From assembly GCA_012523085.1 (NCBI GenBank), contig JAAYJC010000005.1, forward strand, positions 1 to 45,919: a stretch of 45,919 nucleotides of DNA, written 5' to 3'. The stretch is from Clostridiales bacterium. GTDB taxonomy: Bacteria; Bacillota; Clostridia; Oscillospirales; Oscillospiraceae. The first letter of the stretch is position 1, and every line of letters begins with the position of its first letter. A model generated the notes under the pieces. That model was not told the origin of the DNA and did no database searches. It saw nothing but the letters and a program-made list of their open reading frames with translations. Shown here piece by piece: positions 41,382 to 45,919 of the stretch. The translations under genes and the position numbers were made by a program.

Positions 41382-42739
41382 TAATATCCCCCTTTGAAAA
41401 AATCCTCCGTCACGGTTCCGAGCATCGGCGCCTTTGGCCGCTCCGAGGGGAAGTTCACCCTCGGAGGCGTTTTCTTCTTCATTTCGTCCCGGTGCTTTAA
41501 GCACTCTGCGTTCATCGCGTACCGTACCGCGTCAATCGTGTGATTGTCTTTGTCCGGGAATGCCGCTTTAAAGTTTCCGTTTGCGTCCCGCTCCAATTCG
41601 TAGTTCATGAATTCTCTTGCCGCGTTCGGGCATCTTGCGTCGTCTATGATGATTTCTTCAAGATCCTGCAAAAACTTAATGCCGTACTCGACGCTGTCCG
41701 GGCCCTTCTTTACCGCCAGAACTCTAAGCCCGTACTGTCTCAGCTCACCGATGAACCGCGGGGCCGCCGAATCGCAGCTGACCGGCTCGTTATTCGGATT
41801 GCGCTTTGAAATGGCGTCATACGCCTTTTTGTTCGATATCCCGGCCCCGTAGACTTCGCCGTAAATAAATAATCTCCGGTGCTTCCTGTCGTAACCGACA
41901 TCCGCATAAGCCAGCGGATCTATCGCGTAGCCTTCGTCCAGCCCGTGACGCTTAACGGAGAATGTCTTGATCTCGTCCTCCGTGATCTCCCGGAGCTTGA
42001 CGTTTTTAAAGACCTCGCCGCCGGTACCCGTGACCTCGCCCAGATACTCATGCCGGTAGGATTCTTCGTTTGTAATCTTCAAATGCTCCGCTTCGAGAAG
42101 GAACTGCTCCCCCAGCCATTCGCGAGACACGGTCAGATACGTCGTATGGTGGCTGATCGTGTCCGGCCGGTTCCAGTGCTGCGGATCGTTTACCCAGCTG
42201 GATACCGACTGCGGCGGGTTGTAGGTGTAAAATACCGTGAATTTCTCTCCGCCTCTGACTACCGACTGCCTAATGCTTCGTATCTTCGCCGGACCTTCAA
42301 ATTCGTCCAGCTCTTCAAACCACAGATACTTGATGTAGCCCTTTGAAACTTTTATCGACTTCGCCTTTGTAACCTTGTCCGCGCCGCGAAACAAAATGAC
42401 CTGACCGGTTTTGATGTACGTCAGACGCATCGGACTGACCGTGCATTTCCACAGATGCGACACACCCAGCATTTCAACCGCCCAAACCAATTGTTCATAA
42501 ACGCTGTCATGCAGGTTCGCGGCGTACCTTCGGAAGCAGATCGCGTTTGTGTGCTCCCCCCTCTGAGCGTCGGCCATCATCCCTAAAACGATTTCAACGC
42601 CCGCGAAGGTGGATTTCAGCGAACCCCTTCCTCCGGCTAGTCGGTAATGCGTATAAGTCCCGTCCTTGACGTTTTGGTGCAAATCAAAAAAAGACGGCCC
42701 GATGACGTCAGTCAGTCTTACCTCTTGGGATGTTGTCAA
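41381..42739 (-). CDS. Terminase large subunit (PBSX-type TerL)
   Basis: 452 residues. ATPase: Walker A GGRGSLKST, Walker B-like KYLWFEELDEF, motif III TYNPP. C-terminal nuclease with acidic residues in YADVGYD, CDSAAPRFI and DNHTIDAVRYAM. It packages the phage genome together with TerS and the portal. The frame starts at a TTG at 42739 with GGGGGTG upstream; family alignment also allows a CTG start near 42715. It overlaps terS by 32 bp. Confidence 0.9.
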   Translation of the reverse strand: MTTSQEVRLTDVIGPSFFDLHQNVKDGTYTHYRLAGGRGSLKSTFAGVEIVLGMMADAQRGEHTNAICFRRYAANLHDSVYEQLVWAVEMLGVSHLWKCTVSPMRLTYIKTGQVILFRGADKVTKAKSIKVSKGYIKYLWFEELDEFEGPAKIRSIRQSVVRGGEKFTVFYTYNPPQSVSSWVNDPQHWNRPDTISHHTTYLTVSREWLGEQFLLEAEHLKITNEESYRHEYLGEVTGTGGEVFKNVKLREITEDEIKTFSVKRHGLDEGYAIDPLAYADVGYDRKHRRLFIYGEVYGAGISNKKAYDAISKRNPNNEPVSCDSAAPRFIGELRQYGLRVLAVKKGPDSVEYGIKFLQDLEEIIIDDARCPNAAREFMNYELERDANGNFKAAFPDKDNHTIDAVRYAMNAECLKHRDEMKKKTPPRVNFPSERPKAPMLGTVTEDFFKGGY

Positions 42740-43205
42740 TAATCTGCACCCCCACGTCCCCGGATACGTTTACATTCTCCTGGAACATCGCATAATGCTT
42801 GCCCAACAGCTCCAGAGCCTTCAGCTTGTCCGCAAATTTGACCTCTTTTTCCACCACTTCCTCATCGCCTCTCGTATGGGATTTGACCTTCAGGTAAGCT
42901 ATTACCGCCGTATCCTCCGCCGAAGCGTTTTTGCCTGTGACCGCATCCACGATATCCGCTCCGCCGCCCGGGTTATAGAATGCTATTTTCCCCAGCTCGC
43001 GCAAAACCCGCTCCCGGCTCCCGCCGCAGCGTTTTGCTATCTCGGCAAGCCTCTTGTCAATGCTCTCCCGCACAGAAGGGTTTACAAGGCATTTATAACC
43101 CATACTAACCGCCGAACTCGGTTTATATCCTGCCCTGATCGCCGCCTGAGTGGCGTTTAGATCGACCATATACTCCTCAATAAATAACCTTTGCCTCTCC
43201 GTCAT
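42708..43205 (-). CDS. Terminase small subunit
   Basis: 165 residues of the Terminase_2 type: MTERQRLFIEEYMVDLNATQAAIRAGYK forms the DNA-binding helix-turn-helix, followed by IDKRLAEIAKRCGGSRERVL and a C-terminal part. It recognises the packaging site. AAGGAGG precedes the ATG. Confidence 0.9.
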   Translation of the reverse strand: MTERQRLFIEEYMVDLNATQAAIRAGYKPSSAVSMGYKCLVNPSVRESIDKRLAEIAKRCGGSRERVLRELGKIAFYNPGGGADIVDAVTGKNASAEDTAVIAYLKVKSHTRGDEEVVEKEVKFADKLKALELLGKHYAMFQENVNVSGDVGVQIIDNIPRGKTD

Positions 43206-43233
43206 AACCCTTGCCTCCTTACTGTTTTTTGTC

Positions 43234-43283
43234 CGGAGGGGCAGATGCGAAATGTATTTTTACATTTCGCATCTGCCCCTCCG
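43234..43283. repeat. 23-bp perfect hairpin upstream of terS
   Basis: 43234-43256 pairs perfectly with 43261-43283 across the loop TTTT (arm starts CGGAGGGGCAGATGC). Same build as elements D and F but a different sequence. It lies between the late regulator gene and terS, and could separate early from late transcription or mark a packaging site. Confidence 0.7.
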
Positions 43284-43346
43284 TGTATATTCGTGCATGG
43301 TAGCAGTATAAACCCGAAAACCGCGCTTGTCAGTACCGAACTTTTT

Positions 43347-43823
43347 TCAGGGTACAAGAAGTGATTTTTGTACCGCGAGGATACCCGCCTGAGACAGAAC
43401 AGATAACCGGTACTTATAAAATGTCGTGCGGCCGATATGCAGCTTTTCGCATATATCCAAATCGCTCAGTCTGTCCCTGAAGGTCAGCTGAATAAACCGC
43501 CGCATGTCCGGCTCCTCATTATATCGCCCGATCAGATCGTCGAAAACCTGATCCCATGCATCATCATTTTCCGCCTGACACATATATTTGCGCAGCATGC
43601 GCTCTATACGCACTTCGCCGGGCCGCACGCGCCCGCCGCCGGAAACGCGGGGCGCAGTGATGTCTGACAGCCTGCCGCTCCCCTGACCCGGAGCCGGCCC
43701 CGCGACAAAATCAATCAGCAGCGCGGCATCGCGCAAGGTCATCCGTTTTCGAGTTTTCCGTTCATAATACGCGTAAAATTGATTGGCAATCCGCCCGGTC
43801 ACTTCCCTCGGAAACACCTGCAT
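43347..43823 (-). CDS. Phage late-gene regulator-like protein (ArpU/sigma-like HTH)
   Basis: 158 residues starting at ATG 43823 (GGAAGGG upstream). N-terminal REVTGRIANQFYAYYERKTR and a C-terminal helix-turn-helix (SDLDICEKLHIGRTTFYKYRLSVLSQAG) resemble ArpU-type activators that lie just before terminase genes in Firmicutes phages. It is the first gene of the leftward prophage transcript, read from the minus-strand promoter in the operator region. Confidence 0.7.
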   Translation of the reverse strand: MQVFPREVTGRIANQFYAYYERKTRKRMTLRDAALLIDFVAGPAPGQGSGRLSDITAPRVSGGGRVRPGEVRIERMLRKYMCQAENDDAWDQVFDDLIGRYNEEPDMRRFIQLTFRDRLSDLDICEKLHIGRTTFYKYRLSVLSQAGILAVQKSLLVP

Positions 43824-43888
43824 ACTAACCCTTCCTTTCCCGCCTTGTTGTGTCATTTGATGAGCTGCGCTTTTGCGCCGCAATACAA

Positions 43889-43999
43889 CAGATTTTCTGA
43901 ATTCATTGTGATGATACAACGGATTTCCTGAATTGTCAATACTGTAGTTCAGTTTTTCTGAATGATTATATTGACAATCGGTTAACCATGTAATAATAT
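43889..43999. promoter_or_regulatory. Prophage switch: divergent promoters and three phased operators
   Basis: Leftward promoter: TTGACA (43939-43934), 17 bp, TATCAT (43916-43911). Rightward promoter: TTGACA (43971-43976), 17 bp, TAATAT (43994-43999). Three related sites, near 43887-43903, 43918-43934 and 43948-43962, follow TTCAG-N5-CTGAA; the third is a perfect palindrome. They are spaced about 30-31 bp (three helix turns), so a repressor could bind them cooperatively on one face and control both promoters, as in lambdoid switches. Confidence 0.8.
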
Positions 44000-44020
44000 G
44001 CCACCAGGGGGCTGATAAGT

Positions 44021-44392
44021 TTGAAGGATGTGGTGGCGCTAATCGCCGGTCAAATCACGAAATACAGAAAACAAGCCGGCTTGACAAAAAAAGAACTCAG
44101 TCAGGTTTTGGGCGTTGCGCCCAGTACGGTTTCCGGATGGGAAAACGGCGAATACGCGCCCAGCCCGGATACGCTGGTTCGCATCAGCGGTTTTTTTCAG
44201 ATTTCACTCGACGAGATATACGGGATAGAAAATGCGTACCGGATAAAAAAAGACCCTGTTCTCACAGAGTCTTTAAGCGAGATGCAGAAATCGGCGACAA
44301 AGCTGTTCAACGAGCTTTCTCCGGAGAGGCAGAATCAGGCTCGGGCTTATCTTGAATTTCTTTTGCAGCAGCAATCAAAAGAGAATACGTAA
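44021..44392 (+). CDS. XRE family phage repressor-type regulator
   Basis: 123 residues. HTH_XRE at residues 5-62 (ITKYRKQAGLTKKELSQVLG, APSTVSGWENGEYAPSPDTL). The C-terminal half (ESLSEMQKSATKLFNELSPE) is helical and lacks a LexA-type Ser/Lys protease domain, so the repressor cannot be inactivated by RecA-driven self-cleavage. TTG start at 44021 with GGGGGC upstream. It faces the operator cluster. Its last 86 bases are overlapped by a minus-strand micro-ORF. Confidence 0.85.
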   Translation: MKDVVALIAGQITKYRKQAGLTKKELSQVLGVAPSTVSGWENGEYAPSPDTLVRISGFFQISLDEIYGIENAYRIKKDPVLTESLSEMQKSATKLFNELSPERQNQARAYLEFLLQQQSKENT

Positions 44393-44450
44393 AATCCCTT
44401 AACGCTTTTTGATCAAGGGACACTATTTCCGATTCAATATGATCGCTCAT
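44307..44450 (-). CDS. Micro-ORF antisense to the repressor gene 3' end
   Basis: 47 residues (MSDHIESEIVSLDQKALRDF, then TYSLLIAAAKEIQDKPEPDS). GGAGGATGAGGT just before the ATG is a strong ribosome binding site. It lies 3 bp downstream of the 26-codon ORF at 44454-44534 and the pair would share the LexA-linked transcript. Helical, acidic. Not recognised; an antirepressor role is only an inference from context. Confidence 0.4.
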   Translation of the reverse strand: MSDHIESEIVSLDQKALRDFTYSLLIAAAKEIQDKPEPDSASPEKAR

Positions 44451-44453
44451 ACC

Positions 44454-44534
44454 TCATCCTCCGGCAGTTTTGACTGCCGTTTTTTCCGTTCGTTTTTTTT
44501 CGTCGACATATGTAATTCCGATTGATTTTCTCAT
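44454..44534 (-). CDS. Micro-ORF under LexA-box control
   Basis: 26 residues (MRKSIGITYVDEKKRTEKTA, then VKTAGG), basic. AAGGAG stands 6 bases before the ATG. It could be a leader peptide or a true small protein. Its 3' end coincides with the terminator hairpin of the opposing repressor gene, and its stop codon overlaps the ribosome binding site of the next ORF, so translation of the two is likely coupled. Confidence 0.4.
   Translation of the reverse strand: MRKSIGITYVDEKKRTEKTAVKTAGG
44462..44486 (+). terminator. Intrinsic terminator of the XRE repressor gene
   Basis: CGGCAGT-TTTG-ACTGCCG (44462-44468 with 44473-44479) followed by a T-run on the plus strand. There is no T-run in the other direction, so minus-strand transcripts can pass. 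Confidence 0.85.
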
Positions 44535-44550
44535 GCGCTCTCCTTCCTAT

Positions 44551-44607
44551 AGAACATATGTTCGATTTGTTGTGTTTCATCTTACATCAGATTTCCACTT
44601 TTGTCCA
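44551..44607 (-). promoter_or_regulatory. Promoter with LexA (SOS) box
   Basis: On the minus strand TGGACA (44607-44602), 17 bp, TAAGAT (44584-44579), then CGAACATATGTTCT (44564-44551), which matches the Firmicutes LexA/DinR box CGAAC-N4-GTTCG at all but the last base and is a perfect 12-bp palindrome at its core. It lies across the start of the transcript that encodes the two micro-ORFs. Confidence 0.75.
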
Positions 44608-44614
44608 CATGTTT

Positions 44615-44644
44615 TGGAAAAAAATAAAGCGGCTTTTCAGCCGC
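44615..44644 (-). terminator. Intrinsic terminator downstream of the c-di-GMP riboswitch
   Basis: GCGGC-TGAAAA-GCCGC on the minus strand (44644-44629) followed by TTTATTTTTTT. Placed directly after the aptamer, it is the expected expression platform. Confidence 0.8.
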
Positions 44645-44659
44645 CGTTATGAAACGAAC

Positions 44660-44745
44660 GTTTCCGCAGCTGGCTGCCATCCTCGCGGTTCAGGCCCTTT
44701 AGCTTTGCGTCTCCGGCTTTCGCCGGATTTGCCCATTATTCCCAG
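44660..44745 (-). promoter_or_regulatory. c-di-GMP-I (GEMM-I) riboswitch
   Basis: Minus-strand words in order match the GEMM-I consensus: GGGCAAA, a GCC-GGC stem capped by GAAA, GACGCAAAGC, GGGCCTGAACC, then GGCAGCCAGCTGC. It lies between its own promoter and an intrinsic terminator, so c-di-GMP binding would decide read-through into the LexA-box/micro-ORF region. No other gene lies downstream. Confidence 0.85.
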
Positions 44746-44763
44746 GGTTTTCTACATGGGTTC

Positions 44764-44792
44764 ATAATAATACAGGTTTGCTGAAAAAGCAA
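44764..44792 (-). promoter_or_regulatory. Promoter of the riboswitch transcript
   Basis: TTGCTT (44792-44787), 17 bp, TATTAT (44769-44764) on the minus strand, about 15-20 bp before the aptamer. Confidence 0.5.
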
Positions 44793-44834
44793 CAGATAAA
44801 TGGATTATTTTGTTATAGATGCTAGATCCTGTGA

Positions 44835-44914
44835 TCACGGCAGTCCAAAAAACTCGGCGATATTCCGGTAACAGATGTTTTTGACCGTTTCGCCGAGAAA
44901 CTTTTTATCCTCCG
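44835..44914 (-). pseudogene. Remnant: C-terminus of a uronate isomerase/amidohydrolase-like gene
   Basis: The minus-strand frame EDKKFLGETVKNICYRNIAE, then FFGLP and stop, resembles the C-terminal helix of uronate isomerase or related amidohydrolases. Only about 25 codons remain. The neighbouring hexuronate genes support the reading, but the match is short. Confidence 0.35.
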
Positions 44915-44916
44915 GC

Positions 44917-45171
44917 TTATCTTGTCATTCTGCCTGTGCCGTCGGAACCCATAATCCATTCGATGTCCGAAACGGAGGCGCACAGGATATCACCCTCAAC
45001 CGTATGCTTTGCGCAGGCCGCCGCCGCGAATTCTAAGGCGTCCGGCAGGCTTTTTTTATGTAAAAGGGCATAAATGAGCCCCGCACAAAACGCGTCCCCG
45101 CCGCCTATTTTGACAACCGATGCAATCGAATATGTCCACGACCGGTAAAACTGCCTACCGTCATACAGCAT
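44917..45171 (-). pseudogene. Remnant: C-terminus of a PfkB-family 2-keto-3-deoxygluconate kinase
   Basis: 84 codons hold LYDGRQFYRSWTYSI, the catalytic loop GGGDAFCAGLIYALL, and the closing EWIMGSDGTGRM, matching KDG kinases of clostridia. The N-terminal 240 or so residues, including the substrate-binding part, are missing, and the residue before the glycine-rich loop (usually DR) is altered. Non-functional. Confidence 0.75.
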
Positions 45172-45174
45172 AGC

Positions 45175-45227
45175 GGAAAATGTCTGTAATTCGCCCGAAT
45201 GGTCTCAAATACTTCTGCTCTGTTCAT
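45175..45227 (-). pseudogene. Remnant: possible N-terminus of a KDPG aldolase-like gene
   Basis: From ATG 45227 the frame reads MNRAEVFETIRAN, like the first residues of KDPG aldolases, then loses sense where the kinase remnant begins. Its ATG overlaps the stop of the upstream remnant (ATGA), an operon junction that survived. A short match, low certainty. Confidence 0.35.
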
Positions 45228-45348
45228 TTTTTAATCTCTTTATCCAAACTCCGGCGCTCAATTGCTTCCCAAAGCCCTTGAAGATACATCGCGCTCAAAA
45301 CTCTGCGTATAACCCGCAGCCCGGCCGCCCTGTTTCGCCCCGGATCAT
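45224..45348 (-). pseudogene. Remnant: C-terminus of mannonate dehydratase (uxuA-like), frameshifted
   Basis: One frame gives [15 protein letters not shown], another continues with [17 protein letters not shown]; together they match the end of UxuA (GETGRPGYGLYD...MYLQGLWEAI) with a frameshift between. The rest of the gene is absent. Confidence 0.55.
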
Positions 45349-45469
45349 TCTGCCGTGATCAGGCCTTATAATGCCTGCCGAACAATCAATGCGTTTTGGG
45401 CATTATTTTAACATATGAACAGAATCGGCAAATTCGGCAGCTTGCACCCGATTGATTCATCGGATGCGA

Positions 45470-45919
45470 AGCACACCCCCGCGTATGCGGGGAGCAGATA
45501 CTGGAAACGAGTAGCAAGAGCGATAGAGAAGGATCACCCCCGCGTATGCGGGGAGCAGCAATCCCCGATCGACGTAAACCCGAATATAATAGGATCACCC
45601 CCGCGTATGCGGGGAGCAGTCCCTCTCCGTTTCCCCTCGTCCTTTTATTCTGGGATCACCCCCGCGTATGCGGGGAGCAGCTTCCATTGTATCACCTCCG
45701 TCGCAATCTTGCGGGATCACCCCCGCGTATGCGGGGAGCAGAATACCCTTCTGACCTAAATTGGATTCAGCAAGGGATCACCCCCGCGTATGCGGGGAGC
45801 AGTAAACCAATTCACCCATTTAAGCCATTGTCCTAGGATCACCCCCGCGTATGCGGGGAGCAGATGGCGTTCCATGCTTTTGGCACGCAGTATAAGGGAT
45901 CACCCCCGCGTATGCGGGG
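45470..45919 (-). CRISPR. CRISPR array, type I-E-like, leader-distal end
   Basis: Eight 28-bp repeats at an exact 61-bp period (starts 45470, 45531, 45592, 45653, 45714, 45775, 45836, 45897), with seven 33-bp spacers; the last repeat is cut by the window edge. The core CCCCGCGTATGCGGGG is the type I-E hairpin. By analogy with I-E crRNA the transcribed strand is minus (repeat ending GTGATCC as the 5' handle). The repeat at 45470 differs at 3 of its first 4 bases, the usual state of the terminal repeat, so leader and cas genes should lie beyond the right edge. All six complete internal repeats are identical. Confidence 0.95.

Noticed and set aside
43347-43823. Second terminase small subunit
   Set aside because: It lies upstream of a clear TerS and its C-terminal helix-turn-helix fits an ArpU-like late regulator better.
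45415-45836. ORFs across the repeat array (ITPAYAGS... units)
   Set aside because: They are translations of the CRISPR repeats, not proteins.

Overview
The window looks like a chromosomal contig of an uncultured spore-forming Clostridia (Bacillota) member. The evidence is a gerA-type germinant receptor operon, strong AGGAGG ribosome binding sites, TTGACA-N17-TATAAT promoters, Firmicutes-type LexA and XRE control sites, a c-di-GMP-I riboswitch, and mid-GC codon use. All annotation is by reading the sequence; no database search was possible.

Region 1 (1-22.8 kb) is metabolic and accessory chromosome. It opens with the 3' half of a tRNA-Ala(GGC) gene, probably an integration scar, followed by an autoregulated marR/MATE efflux operon and a two-domain kinase (APH-like plus a Ser/Thr-kinase-like domain). 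Two six-hairpin glycosidase-like proteins, an AraC regulator with a C-terminal effector domain, and an operon of a C_GCAxxG_C_C protein, a DUF169 protein and two MoaF-like proteins come next. Then follow sfsA, a second MATE pump, a double-length MoaF-like protein, a TraB/GumN lipoprotein, a third glycosidase-like paralogue, an SDR dehydrogenase and a URO-D/MtaA-like methyltransferase. The recurring set (MoaF-like, DUF169, C_GCAxxG_C_C, SDR, URO-D/MtaA, glycosidases, AraC) suggests one catabolic regulon whose substrate I cannot name. Six related near-perfect hairpin elements are scattered through this region, five of them at or within a few bases of stop codons.

Region 2 (22.8-44.5 kb) is a podovirus-like prophage module read right to left: late regulator, TerS, TerL, a small membrane protein, portal, a translationally coupled cassette (zinc ribbon, two glycosyltransferases, radical SAM/SPASM with an internal stop), scaffold, coat, head-tail and tail proteins, tail fibre, internal protein, coiled-coil membrane protein, a two-domain lysin and a holin-like protein. 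No integrase or replication genes are visible, and two genes carry in-frame stop codons, so it is probably defective. A complete gerAA-gerAC-gerAB operon with its own sigma-G-like promoter and a terminator sits inside the late region, between tail fibre and internal protein genes.

Region 3 (43.9-44.8 kb) is the prophage control region. An XRE repressor faces divergent promoters over three phased TTCAG-N5-CTGAA operators. Opposing it is a minus-strand unit made of a promoter, a c-di-GMP-I riboswitch, an intrinsic terminator, a second promoter with a LexA box, and two micro-ORFs, the second antisense to the end of the repressor gene. This could couple SOS and c-di-GMP signals to prophage induction and is the best candidate here for an undescribed system.

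Region 4 (44.8-45.9 kb) holds decayed remnants of a hexuronate catabolism operon and the leader-distal end of a type I-E-like CRISPR array running off the right edge.
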